Position numbers and translations under genes: made by a program | Notes under the pieces: generated by a model | Databases searched by the model: none | The model's input: only the letters and a program-made list of their open reading frames with translations | What the model was told of the DNA's origin: nothing | In this document: in pieces, positions 33,967 through 45,647 of the stretch | How the letters are laid out: each line of letters starts with the position of its first letter | Numbering within the stretch: position 1 is the stretch's first letter | NCBI RefSeq assembly: GCF_964355755.1 | Contig: NC_092678.1 | Location: 15,722,922 to 15,786,921 of the forward strand | Length of the DNA: 64,000 nucleotides | Direction of reading: 5' to 3' | Source: Antedon mediterranea | Lineage: Eukaryota; Echinodermata; Crinoidea; Comatulida; Antedonidae

Positions 33967-34381
33967 ATAGGACAGGACAGGATAACCCTGTCAGACATCA
34001 CGCATGTCTGACAGCGGAGACGGAGTGCATACTGCTAGATCCATGAATAAATTTTACTTCCAGTTGAAAAAAAACCCAGAAATTATAATTATTTAATGAG
34101 TTCTATACCGTTCGGATATGACGTTCAAAAGGTACGCAACTGTAATTTTTATAAAACCTTGTTTTATTAGCTTTTTCTACATTTTATGTAACATTTGTTT
34201 GTGGTATGCGAGGTTTGAACAATTTATGCAATTGAAAATTTGGTGGAATTCCTTGCGCAAATTGAATACAAATACTCGATTAAAATTGATCAGATTAAAA
34301 AATAGTGCAATGTATTTTAGTATTTGATAAAACCAAAGTTAAAATAAACCTGTGACGCATAAATATAAACATAATGCAAGT

Positions 34382-34864
34382 CAATTCAATTCAATTCAAA
34401 GTAACATTTGTTTTCTTCAAATTAAAACAGTATACACAATATTGTAAAGAAAGGTAATTAAATTGAACAAGGCATGTTAAAAAAAAAGCAAAAAGCTTGT
34501 GACAGACATAGCTAAACAAAGATGAGATTTAAGCTACACAGAAAAAAAAAAAAAAGAAAATAAAGAAATAACAAAATATAAATTTACATAACATGGGTAA
34601 ACTAAATAAGAAAATAACTTTAAAAAAATAGTTTTGGTATAAATTAAGAATTGTTCGTATTCTTGTTACTCATCATTATAATTATTATCATAAAATGTAA
34701 TATAATAAAAATTAATACTTGGATGTGATATATTTTTTAAGTTTAAATGAAAAGCTTTTCTTAGTTACAGCATCTTTAATATTTGAAGGTAGTTTATTCC
34801 ATAGTTTAGGTCCAATAAATCTTATGTTATATTGAAATGATGTTTTTTTATGAAGAGGGTAACG
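34382..34864 (-). pseudogene. 5'-truncated LINE tail inside X2
   Basis: The minus strand carries the end of a LINE ORF2 (RYPLHKKTSFQYN..., IGPKLWNKLP, KKSFSFKLKK, stop at 34712-34714). A 3' UTR and a (TTGAA)n tail at about 34380-34400 follow. The tail repeat resembles that of the LINE at 26137 but the sequence differs. A second copy in the same place in X1 shows that this insertion predates the X1/X2 duplication. Confidence 0.7.
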
Positions 34865-35582
34865 CATTAAAAGAATAAAATGTTATTAAAATTGCGCAAT
34901 TTCAAAATAAACAAGCTTGTGCAGATTCAAATTGCGAAATCTTTGCGCTATTTTGAATCGTACATATAACATTCACATTCATACTAATATTCATCCCTAT
35001 ACATGCGTACTTCGTTTTTATTATTTTTCTTCTGTTCATTAGAATGATTTTGTCCCATTTTTTTGCACTTTTTCCGTGTCATACTTTAACATGGCCTACT
35101 GTAGTTGACGTGAGGCCGAGTTGACTTGAGGCCGAGTTGATTTGAGGGCGAGTTGAATTTATCCGAGGCAATTTAGAGCCTTTGATTATAATAAAATACA
35201 ACAGTATAATTAATTTTTATAATATTGAACATTTTAAATTTATTATACTCTTTTCCTATTGTTATTTCTACTCTGAAAGACCTACGAACCCAAAATATAA
35301 AATGTAATAGGAATTTGACTGAAGAAATGATTTGCACATTTGTAGAATACCTTTTGCACATTTAACGTCAAAACTGATCGTTTTTATTTTTGCACATTTC
35401 ACGCCTCCACAAGGTCTTAACCAACTTCTGAAATGTGACTGTACAATTTTGTTTTGTACACATGGGTAAGGTGCCGTAGAGACATATGTATTCTGAAACT
35501 TTTTTTTAAAAGAATGTTGTCCTTAGATGTAACACCGTACTAATGATTTGATACGAATTGTATAATAGTAACATAATGCGAA

Positions 35583-35615
35583 TGTATGGTAGTTATAGCG
35601 TTATAATCTAAATAC
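35583..35615 (-). pseudogene. Fragment of LRR exon type B at a recombinant junction
   Basis: Only the first 33 bases of exon B remain (acceptor TGCAG, then YLDYNAITT). Beyond them the sequence switches without a gap to GATTTGATACGAATTGTATAA, which elsewhere (23910, 60300) lies in the A2 intron. The junction looks like an unequal exchange between non-equivalent cassette positions. Confidence 0.65.
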
Positions 35616-36477
35616 CTGCAAATAAATCAATATACACACATTTCCAAGAGGTGTTGTAGTACTACTATATAACAATACAATAACTAGAATAACAATCAAG
35701 TTTTTCTGCTATATTTCATAGTACAGTTATTTAATTGTTTTCCTCATTTCAGTGGCCGATTTAGACTTTCTCTGATGCAATGCAAATATGAGAGAAGGGA
35801 AAATATAAAGTATATAAACAGATATCACCTCACAAGCAAGCCATTACTGAACCATACAATGTGAGGGAAGAAATCAAGATCATTTGACTGTGGTTCCTTT
35901 ATTTATAAAACTTGAAAATCAGAAAAATGGATAAACTCTGGAAAACACAGCTGTTCCAGAAATATGAATTAAGTGCAGCGCCCCCAACGTTTCATAGCGT
36001 TTTATGGAGTAGCGATTCCGAAAACATATTGTATACAAACCACATGAGGAACCCGGAAGCAATCAAGCATAAAACGACTGTTTTTTAATAGCCAATAAAA
36101 ACAAAATAAAGACCGTGAAAGTCAGAAAAATAATGAATATTCATTAGAACAACCCTGGATGAAGGTGAAAAACATGTTGTCGTCGTTTTATCACGTGGAT
36201 TTTAAGAGGTAATGTAATTGAAAATTGTACACCCAACGCCAGTATTTTTCTCAAGTGATACATTTAAAAAGTAGGTATAAATGTTGTTTTCCATATCAGT
36301 TTAAAAATAATTTTTTCTGTTGAATTCTTTGATTTAGTTGGATACTTTAGTTATCCTTGAATGTTTTAACAAGGATCGTATTCATATTGCCTGGCTGGAT
36401 TTTTTCCTATGCTAGCTTATAATAGGCTATGCCCAGGCCACCTTGCGTGGTTAAAACCAGCTGTGTAAGACTAATGG

Positions 36478-37398
36478 CTGTTTATTTTTAACACGTAAAC
36501 ATGTATATTCGGGGGGGCCTGAGTGACAGTTGACCTGTTATAAAGCTGATTAATTACTTGTTCCTGGTCCTAATTAAAAATTAGGCCTAGGCCTAGTCTA
36601 GGCCTAAGCTTTTTTAATAATCATTCATATTGGAAAAGGAGTACAGATTAGGCCAGGCTACAGGCCTAGCTAGGCCTATATTATATATAGGCTAGGCTAC
36701 CTCATCAGCAGGTTAAAGGCTAGCAGCCTACCTAGCATGTCTTAGTCAAAGATCTGTAATATATTAATAGAAAGAAGCTATAGAGTACTGTGACATTAGA
36801 TATTTAATCATAAATGCATATTTCTTTTATATTTGTATTGTATATTTATTATTTTGATATGCAATGAATCACAATCTAAATCAGTAAATAAAATCAATTT
36901 CCGTTATCAATAAATAATTATTAATATATAAACCAAATTAAAATAAAATAACTGTTTATTTTTAACACGTAAACATGTCTATTCGGGGGCCTAAGTGACA
37001 GTTGACCTGTTATAAAGCTGATTAATTACTTGTTCCTGGTCCTAACTAAAAATTAGGCCTAGCCTAGGCCTAAGCTTTTTTAATAATCATTCATATTGGG
37101 AGAGAGGAGTACAGAGTAGGCCAGGTTACATGCCTAGCTAGGCCTATACTATATATAGGCTAGGCTACATCATCAGCAGGTTAAAGGCTAGCAGCCTACC
37201 TAGCATGTCTTAGTCAAAGATCTGTAATATATTAATAGAAATAAGCTATAGAGTACTGTGACATTAGATATTTAATTATAAATGCATATTTCTTTCATAT
37301 TTGTATTGTATATGCAATCACAATCTAAATCAGTAAATAATATCAATTTCCGTTATCAATCAATAATATATATAAACCAAATTAAAATAAAATAACTT
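36478..37398. repeat. Two-copy tandem duplication, 474-bp period
   Basis: The block from CTGTTTATTTTTAACACG to the AAATAAAATAACT end occurs at 36478-36951 and again at 36952-37398 with few differences. Both copies are rich in AGGCCTA motifs and contain the partly palindromic CTAGCTAGGCCTATA...TATATAGGCTAG. It is non-coding. Confidence 0.8.
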
Positions 37399-37744
37399 CC
37401 AACAAATTAAATTCAATTACAATTCATATACCATTTGTTAAATATTTACAAAATCATTGTTCTAGCAATAACACAAAACAATACTACCATTCATACAGTA
37501 TACTGTATAAAATAATATGCAATACTGTAACAATTAACTGAGAAATAGCAAACTATTCCTCAACTTTTCTGCACTTAGTTACCGGCCTAGTTACTTCATG
37601 TTGGATCTCAGGTGAAATAAACGTCAGATGTATCTTCATGATTTCCCACAAAACTCTTTCCATGGTACTGCTGTCGAGGAATTTATTTTTTCAAAATACC
37701 TCGTCCATTTTTGTACATAGAGGTCCAGTTTCAAATCTCTTGGT

Positions 37745-38044
37745 TCATAGTAGTTCGCTATATAAAATATATAAAAGAAATATGGCATTAATTTTTATAG
37801 TATTGCATGTTTTAGACATAATTTTAAAGGTATATAATGTAGGACTGACCAAGTCTTTGACCTCTTGTTCTTTTAGATTTATTCTGTGGCCAGTCTCTGC
37901 AATCTTACTATGCTGTTTTGTCACAAGTGACACTGAGAGTTCATTTCTTAAATGCTCAAGATTCTCTTCTAAAGACTGGATTTTAATCATTGTACTTTGT
38001 AGCTTTTGTAACTTTGTAATATTGGTCAACCAAATAAATGTCAA
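37745..38044 (-). CDS. Possible exon of unknown protein inside the 35946 transposon
   Basis: Not recognised. A minus-strand frame follows an acceptor-like TTTTTTATGCAG and encodes a strongly helical, coiled-coil-like stretch (LQSTMIKIQSLEENLEHLR), then KQHSKIAETGHRINLKEQEV. It ends in a hydrophobic run and a stop. The residue composition is more protein-like than the overlapping plus-strand frame at 37638-38060. It could be a remnant of the element's own transposase, or chance. Confidence 0.25.
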   Translation of the reverse strand: MTFIWLTNITKLQKLQSTMIKIQSLEENLEHLRNELSVSLVTKQHSKIAETGHRINLKEQEVKDLVSPTLYTFKIMSKTCNTIKINAIFLLYILYSELL

Positions 38045-38456
38045 TCTGCATAAAAAATGAGCATCAAAATTATTATATTTTCAAAATGTTAACAACTACT
38101 TCTTGTAGCAGATAATGATAATATATGGATAATTCATAGGAAAATAAGTTCCAGCCAAAGGTTTGCTTTATTATGCATAAAAATAGGATAAACAATTTTG
38201 AAATTCTATGCTCAAAGGGACAATGTATATTTAAAGAGCAACTTGACCAATTGAGTTATTATGTAATGTCAATGTAAAGTTGAAACAACATTTGAATTTA
38301 CCAGTCAAGATGTCAGCATCCTGTCGCATGTTGAATATTATAACATATTGACACCTGGAAAAATAGTTGATTGAGGAAATATTTAATAAAGAAAAGATTT
38401 ATATTTATAAATTACTTTAACAATTGTTTGTTTCGACAGTTATTTTATACTAACAT

Positions 38457-39570
38457 TGTAGGATTATTGCGATAATCTTATATACGATCGAGTAATATTT
38501 GCTGCCACCTACGGTTGTGTGGTACAGTTCAGCTATAGTCGAGTTACTGTAGACATGTGTATTTGAGCTGTCCGGAAATTCCGTCTATATTTCCGTGATC
38601 TGTTCCGTACGATTGCTTGTGTAAATTACAATGATAAATGTAAGTTTATTATATTTATGTGATACTATTTGTTTAGTCATAGTTACGATATTTTGCCTTT
38701 AATTATGAGATTTATCTTGAACATGTGCTGCATCGTGGTAGCCGCCATTTTGAGTGATACGGTAGACTATATAAGACAAGGTTGTTATGATGATAGACCG
38801 AAACATTTTGTAATATTCCTAAAATATATTTAGGCTAAATTTAGTATCCGATATATTGGTTCACATGATAATGTTGATTCTTTAGAATCTATGTATGTAA
38901 CTTAGAATTTCTAGGTATAGACCGGTTGCATAAGAATGTTCACTCTGAATTTGATCCGTCACGCATGAGTGATTCGTATCTGACCTCGCGTCGACTTAAC
39001 TTTGCTGTAGGTTAACATTATTATAGATCAGAGTTGCTTTTTGTTCTGAATGGAGGTTTGTTTATACGTATGAGTTAAGCAGGGATATTGATACATAATG
39101 AATATAATTATATTGTTTTAGGCTATGGAGTTATTCATGTGCTTTTGCTAACCTGAGAACGTAACTGTAGAAACTGTACGCTGTATAATCTGGAAGTATT
39201 TATGCCCGGCAAAGTTGTGAGTCATGTTAAAATCTATGTAAAATGTGGTATTTTGATGAAAGTTACCAAGAAAATTAATGACAAGTGTATGAGAAACATT
39301 ATTGTATCTGTATTTTAATACTCAGTATTGTTTATATTTGATTATGCTTTTAACAGTTTATTTTATGATTGAATGTTGGTATGAAGATTTGTAAATGATT
39401 ATTGAGGTTATATGCTATGGTATAAGGTTAAAGGTTGTTTATGATTCTTTTCTGTATTTATTTGTAGAATTGAATGAGACGTTTAATAAACAGATTCATC
39501 TCAAACTTATTCCCGTGGTATATCTACTCATTTGCTAACCTGTGTGTAGTCGTCCGACCTTTTCTGTACA
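38457..39570. repeat. Solo LTR, 1114 bp
   Basis: It begins TGTAGGATTATTGCG and ends TTTTCTGTACA, with TG...CA termini, and is flanked by AACAT at 38452-38456 and 39571-39575, a 5-bp target duplication. It contains AATAAA at about 39486 near the 3' end, as in an LTR R region on the plus strand. There is no internal gag/pol, so this is most likely the product of LTR-LTR recombination. No second copy is in the window. Confidence 0.65.
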
Positions 39571-40788
39571 AACATTGTTCTTTAATATGAAGTACAAACA
39601 CACATTTCATTGTTTGGAGTGTGTATTAAACTTTCTAAAGAGGTGGTTATGATTATTTACCTACCCTGTTTAATTCAATGTCTACCAGGTATGGCCTAAC
39701 AAAACTGTGCGATATAGTTTTGCTTATTTTTTTTTTCACTACCATGGTCTACAAAAAACTTGTAGTCATGATTGTAGGCCTTGAGATATCTACAGGCTTG
39801 AGGAACATTGTTGGTTCTGATGTCATCTTGATTACAAAAACAATAGATGCAACTGTACTTTCCTTTAAAAATAAATCAATTTTTAAATCTACAGTACTTC
39901 AGTTTTGTGTCCAAACAAATCCAAACAAGAGAGCTAATAGTCAAAATATTAAAACATTATTATACAATAAATACAAATGTTTTACTATTAATGCCTAGCC
40001 TAGGCTGTGACTGTCACTCAGTCACACCAGCTAGCCTAAAAATGCACCAGGAAAGCAATAATTATTATTATAAACACATGCCATTAATTATTTGGTAACA
40101 GTTATAATGATTAAATGTAGGATTAGGGTAATTAAAGGTTTAACTATTACGAATTTTCTATGTTTCGGCCTAGCTTTATTCTAGGCCCACATTACTGTCA
40201 CGGTCATCGCGGGCGTCAGCGCACTTTCTAAGCCTATCGCCAAACCGTTTTCTTGCCGACAACAATAACAATGTATAAAGGGGTTGCAAAATATGCGAGT
40301 TTTACTAAAAAACTGAACCAGGCTATATTAACAAAACTAGTATTATTTTGTTTATATAATAATGATGGACTATATTCTAGTTCGTTCTTTTTAAAAAAAA
40401 ATTAATTATATCCAAAAAAAAAGTAAAGAATACAATGATATTTTCTACTTACGATTGTTTACCATTTCTTTACACAGTTTATCTTGACTTCCTGGTTTAT
40501 GTGCTGGAGAGTATTTCAGTAAAATGGACAATATCGTCGTTTATTTATTAATTCATAGTAAAGAAACAATAAAATATTTATTTTATAATTGAACATACAC
40601 TTTTTTTAATCATTTAGTTTTGTATAAAATGTTTTACTACAAAAAAACTCACGATAGCGAAATTTAATTTGGCGTTCGCGAAATAATGGTTTGTAAACAA
40701 AAATTTATGTCCGCGCGACTCGGGAGAGCCTCGTCTGCTAACACTGAGGGCGCTTGACTTTTTTTGATATCTAGTTGAAACAGCTGTG

Positions 40789-41200
40789 AAAATGGTATGT
40801 TCACATTTTAACTTAAGTTAATATTACGGACGGATAACGTGAATAATGTACGTAGGCCTACAATCCAAAGTAGGTCCGATTTGTTGCACGTCCGAATAAA
40901 GAATCAGTGCTATTTCACCGTACGGGGGATAAATAACCGAGTCCTCTCATAATTACATTATTTTTCATTTAATAACATTTAAGTTATAATAATTTACTGT
41001 AAAAATAACGAATTAAAAACATTAATACACACACTACAACTACAGGAGCCTATGTTAGAATAACGGATACATCATTCATAATAAAAATATCCAGTATTGC
41101 AAAGGATTAGCCTAAAAATGAAATAATATAAAAATAAATGTTGTATTTCAACGAAAATATACTATTTTCAAAAGTATGATAAACAATAGAAAGCACTCAA
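40789..41200 (-). other. Cassette-3 intron 3' of exon A1
   Basis: Resumes at AAAATGGTATGTTCAC and is collinear with 3290-3752 and 58460-58874 (GGACGGATAACGTGAATAATG). Nothing coding is seen. Confidence 0.55.
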
Positions 41201-41272
41201 AGTATTGTCAATGATGTCAAACCATCAAACACATTTTCTGATATTGTAGTTATTTGATTACTGTATAAACTC
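41201..41272 (-). pseudogene. LRR exon type A1 with destroyed splice donor
   Basis: The 72-bp LRR frame is intact (SLYSNQITTISENVFDGL then TSLTIL) and the acceptor GGTTTTCAG is kept. The donor is TTGAGTGC instead of GTGAGTGC. Read-through gives an immediate in-frame TGA two codons later. The same GT-to-TT change is present in the copy at 58875, so both derive from one already damaged ancestor. It might serve as a truncating terminal exon, but the simplest reading is a dead exon. Confidence 0.75.
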
Positions 41273-43364
41273 CTGAAAACCGTAAAAAATACAATAAATA
41301 AGTGTACGCAGTAGGACTACCAAAGGATAGTACCTGAAACCGTGAACAATGCGTTAAATAATAATTATTACAGTTCCCAGGTACATTACAATCAAGAATT
41401 ATTTTTTGTATTATTCTTGAAAAAAACAGATAGCTGTATTGTGCTAAAAGAAACCAAAGAGCTTCTGTAGCTGATATATTTTCTGTACCACTGTTGATTT
41501 TTATATGAGCAAAAAATAAAAAAACAAACAAACAAAATAGGCGTGCCATTCCAACAGTACAGTCATTATAATGTATACACAAGGATATAATAATACTTGT
41601 TGATGTTACTTTGGTCCTTATTACCATATTATTAAATGACGATGATGCATGAATTCTGCTAATTTATTTTTCATTGTGGGATTATTTCTTCATAGAAGAG
41701 CAAAATGAAAGATATTACGCTTGAATATATTACACATGAAACATATACTTTAGAAGTATTAATGTTAAAATAATTATTATTAGGCTAAGGTTCATACTGT
41801 GCCTAAAAATATACAAGATTCAAAGTACTACACAGCTGAGCCCCCTGGTTGAATGACAACACATTGTTCACCCGATACAATTGTATGTGGAAAAAAACGA
41901 AGAATATACAAAAAGAAATTAAATGTAATTAATTTTAGACAAACAATTTATGAATAATGGCATATTAAATTATCGATAATTAAAATGATGATGATTCTCA
42001 CATTTGTGCCGATGCAATTGATACGTCCGAAGTTCACCTAAATACGGAGGGCCCGGATAACGATATACGTGTAGGGCCTATACATAACAGATGCATCTCA
42101 TGACCGATGACGATTTCATAAAAGAAATATAACATTTGTTCCGCGTGCTCAATAAGCTTATTACTGTAAACACTATTGCTACAGATTTTATGTGAATCGA
42201 ACAATTTCGAGCATTCCTTCTAGTGTAGACAATATAGAGAAACTTGAACATGTGAACGCACACTTAACGTCATGCATCTGAAATGCCTCTTATATTACCC
42301 GGTTCTCAGTTTCTACATGACCATAATTCCCCAGTATATAGGAGAATTTGGAAAAACAGAGCCTCATGTGTATCACATGTGGTGGTGCCTGTATCATTAG
42401 CTTATGAATTAGGTTATGGTCTATGAAAACAGGTGATACATGTGATGCTGTATTTACCGAATGTTCCTATGATACTAGAGAAATTGAGATACAATACCAA
42501 GAATCAGGTGTATGTTAGACGTTACTTCGGCGTGGAATGGAGGTCTTAGCTTTAACCTTCTTCTGTGATTGTACACTTTTGTGAGGAAAAAATTATACCT
42601 TGTACACATGGAAAGGGTGCCGTAGAGACATATGTATTGTCTATTGCTAAATTATTTCTAAAATTTGTTTTTTTCTGAAGAACGTTATCCAATAATAAAC
42701 AAATAATGATGCTGTATTGCCGAATTTTCCTATGTTACTTGTAAAAATCGAGATACCGTACCGATAATCGGGTGTGTTAGACCAGAATACGTAATCCGTC
42801 TTGGAATGGAGGTCTTCGCTTCAACAACGTTCTGAAATGTGCCTGTAAGATTGTGTTAAGCAAAAACTATAACTTGTACACCTCAGTAGCCTGGTGAAGA
42901 GACTTATGCATTGCCTTCGCTAAGTCCTTTCTTAAACTTATTCCAACTTATACCCTCTTGAAGAATGGTATTCATAGATATAACACTTGTACTACTATTT
43001 TCAACACAATCTTATAGTGTGGTGCAGTTAATTAAAGAACGGCATGATTTCTAAATTCAACATTGTCTGCTATACAGCATCTTCTGAATACAATTTTATA
43101 ATAATTATATAATTTCTAAGTGACGAATCCAAACAAACTACATACAGGAGCTTGTGTTAAATTAGTACATGTTTTTTTTATCATTATTAAGATACATTAA
43201 TCATAATTTAAAAATAAACATCGGGTTCAATTATTTTAGATTTAAATGAAAATTCTGCAATTGCAAAGGATCAACAACTAAAACGATGACAATAATAATT
43301 GTGGTTATCTTACAACGAAAATATACAATTTTTAAAAGTATGATAAACCATAGAAAGCACTCAC
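41273..43364 (-). other. Cassette-3 intron between the A3 and A1 remnants
   Basis: First half collinear with 3825-4641 and continuing across the site where the Gmr1-like element inserted in cassette 1 (TTCCGCGTGCTCAATAAGC at about 42138). A locally duplicated piece lies at about 42410-42880 (TTACCGAATGTTCC and TTGCCGAATTTTCC). It then joins A3-type sequence at about 43010, with no A2 module between, so A2 has been deleted here. Confidence 0.5.
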
Positions 43365-43435
43365 AGTATTGTCAATGATGTCAACCATTAAACACATTTG
43401 CTGGTATTGTAGTTATTTGGTTATGGTACAGCCAC
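43365..43435 (-). pseudogene. LRR exon type A3 with 1-bp deletion
   Basis: Splice sites are intact (TTTTCAG, GTGAGTGC) but the exon is 71 bp: one A is missing in GTCAAACCAT (near 43384), so the TSLT... end is out of frame. The rest reads WLYHNQITTIPANVF, clearly the A3 subtype. Inclusion would shift all downstream exons. Confidence 0.78.
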
Positions 43436-44296
43436 CTGAAAATCGTTAAAAAAAGAAACAAATATTTATATGTATAGTATGTCTACCAAGGGACAGTACG
43501 ATCAAGAATTATTTATTTTTATTAATTTCGGAGCAACAATGACAGCAGCAAATAGCTATATGATGCGCTTGACCAGCCCCTGTCAACTAGACCGATAAAA
43601 TAAAACCGAAATTATAACAATAAATATAGAAAAATACATAGAAAAATATGCTATTTATAAAATGCTAATAAAAGTGTTATAATATAAAAATACAATTGCT
43701 ATTACAACACTATGAATGTAGGCCTATAAAAGTTAAAAATTCAGAGTAAAGTACAATCTAAAAAATCATGTACATTTGCATAACCTTTGGTTTATAAAAT
43801 ATGAAAAGTTACAAATCTATAAAATGTTACTTTAAACTGTGTTTAAACTTAAAAAAACGACTCTCCAATAAGATTATTTCTGATCGTAACACAGTTTGGG
43901 AAACCGTACTATACATGAGTATTTAAAAGTATCAGTACGGGATCTACCATAATAAAAGGTAAGTATATATTGGTGTCGGTTATTAACTATCAAAAGAACC
44001 AATAGAATCAACATAGATAACAGATGTCTCTCATAACGACGTTTTCGTATTCTTATTTTGCTTGATTGGCGATCGAAAAAGCATTCGTAATGTTTATGAC
44101 GTATGACGTCATATATAATGTAATTTAATTATGCTAATATTAGTTTTCTTTTTTTTAACTTCAGTTGATGTTCATTTGGAAAATGTCAGCCAGACAAACT
44201 AAACAAACACTTACGTTGCAATTTGTTCTAGGTTCACTCTGATTTTGACTTATTTTTTACTGTATTAAGATTGAATGACCTCATAACTATGTTTTA
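43436..44296 (-). other. Cassette-3 intron upstream of the A3 remnant
   Basis: Collinear with 10660-13110 minus the insertions there. It holds the empty site of the MITE at 10704 (about 43480) and the shared CTGTGTTTAAACTTAAA block (about 43820). A palindromic TGACGTCA lies at 44104-44111. No coding sequence is seen. Confidence 0.5.
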
Positions 44297-44804
44297 TACC
44301 CCTTTCACACCAAATAAGCAAAACTCCAGAGACACTCCAGAGTTGACGTCACGGTGTTTTGGTGTGAAAGGTAAAATCAAGCAACTCGCAACAGCGGAGT
44401 TGAACAGCTGAACAGTCTCCGGAGGGCGAACTGCGGGTACACACCAGTGTCTTGGTGTGAAAGGTATCAACATCAAACTCCGGAGTTTTAGGTCAAAATG
44501 TCATCCTCACACGATCTCTCCTTGCTTTAGTTTTATTTTAAAATACTTTAAATATTTGTAAAAAAATATATAGCGGGTCTAAAAAATAATAAGTAGTATC
44601 AATAAAACATGATATGACTTCTGAGACTTTTGAAAATAATTAATAATTAAATAAAAAATATTATCAATTAAAATGATTCTAATGATTGTCGCTATGTAAA
44701 CAAACAAAATAGAAGGCGACAACAATTTTATTTTATAAACCCCGGTGGTCATAAAACTAGGAGTGTCTCCGGAGATCACTCCGGAGTTTGGTGTGAAAGG
44801 GGTA
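44297..44804. mobile_element. Harbinger-like MITE (TACCCCTTTCACACC family), 508 bp
   Basis: The ends are TACCCCTTTCACACC and GGTGTGAAAGGGGTA, flanked by TTA. The interior contains two extra internal copies of the end motif (TTGGTGTGAAAGGTA at about 44358 and 44454) and several ACTCCGGAGT palindromes, so it looks like nested or concatenated MITE units. It is in the same target position as 13114 and 57207. Confidence 0.78.
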
Positions 44805-45588
44805 TTAGAAACGTCGTTTTTGTAACACTGTCTGTGTTTCATACGGCAGAATGTCATTTTAAACTAAGCTGGTCAATTACAATTGTGTAGAGGTAGGAGC
44901 AGAAACTGTTGACGTTGTTTATCTGACAATTTGGTAATACAGAACACCATGACATCACATGCCTGTATCATTAGCTTATGAATTACGTTATGGTATATGA
45001 TAGTAGGTGATACATGTGAAACAAGTGATGTTGTATTACCGAATGTTCCTATGATACTATATAAATACAATACAATACCAAGAATCAGGTGTATGTTAGA
45101 CGTTACTTCGGTTTGGAATGTAGGTCTTAGCTTTAACCATCTTAATTCTGTAATGTGCCTGTACAATTTTTTTAGGCAAACATTTTTAACGTGTATACAT
45201 AGATAGGGTGCCGTATAGACATATGTATTGTCTAATTGCTTAATCTTTTCTGAAAAAATGTAGTTTCAGAGTGTCAGTTTTAACTTGGCTGGTTCAACAT
45301 AATATTTGAGATGAATGCAGTGTGTAGAGGTAGGAGGAGAAACTGTTGGGGTTGTTTATTTTCTATAAACGTCAAACCGTATGAGAATCGGGTGTACAAC
45401 GCCAGTGGCCTTAAGAATACGTGTATTTCTATTAAAACGTTTTAACATTTTACAGACTATGTCTACAAAAGGCCTACGTAGTGTGTTGTATGTAAAATAG
45501 AATTTGGTATTCCGATGAATATTGTTCAGACCATACAAACAACTGCATGCAGATTATTAAATTGTCACACAGTTAAGTATTAACTCAT
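44805..45588 (-). other. Cassette intron 3' of the B remnant at 45589
   Basis: Collinear with 13525-14310 and 57286-58068, including AGGTAGGAGGAGAAACTG. No conserved open frame is seen. Confidence 0.5.
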
Positions 45589-45647
45589 AAGCAAACGCAG
45601 AAAATGCACCTTGCTGTATGGTAGTTATAGCGTTATCATCTAAATAC
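45589..45647 (-). pseudogene. Degenerate LRR exon type B
   Basis: Acceptor and first part are preserved (YLDDNAITTIQQGAF). The 3' end carries the same deletion as the other dead B copies: after GCTTA comes TGAGTTAATAC, so the SSLLKL end and the donor are missing. The only nearby GT (CT|GTGTGA) would leave a different phase from all other LRR exons. Confidence 0.72.

Larger units (their letters stand above)
25841..35405. mobile_element. Composite transposon copy X2 with inverted terminal arms
   Basis: The left arm (about 25841-26035) is the reverse complement of part of the right arm (about 35085-35260). Both carry repeated GAGTTGAC/GTCAACTC units with AGGCC spacers and the GATTATAATAAAATACAACA block. 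The right end is TTGCACATTTCACG, as in X1. Between the arms lies X body sequence shared with X1, interrupted by a LINE (26137-31161) and a foldback element (31415-33966), each absent from X1. A poly-C tract lies at about 25920-25936. The X family's transposase was not identified. Confidence 0.62.
35946..40788. mobile_element. TIR DNA transposon (CACAGCTGTT ends), 4.8 kb
   Basis: Ends are CACAGCTGTTCCA on the left and TGAAACAGCTGTG on the right, with GCGCCC about 35 bp inside both ends. AAAA flanks both sides. Paralogous sites at 3285, 45970 and 58460 read CTCTGGAAAATGG without an insert, giving a 4-bp duplication. Inside are a 474-bp tandem duplication, a solo LTR and only short frames. A related copy sits at 60508-61624 (shared TIR and ATGAATATTCATTAG). 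The superfamily is not assigned; 4-bp duplications are known in Chapaev-like elements, but no transposase is seen to support that. Confidence 0.7.

Noticed and set aside
37638-38060. 140-residue plus-strand frame
   Set aside because: Hydrophobic, low-complexity composition, antisense to a more protein-like frame, and no homology recognised.
43365-43435. Counting this as an intact A3 exon
   Set aside because: It is 71 bp, one base short, so inclusion shifts the frame even though both splice sites are good.
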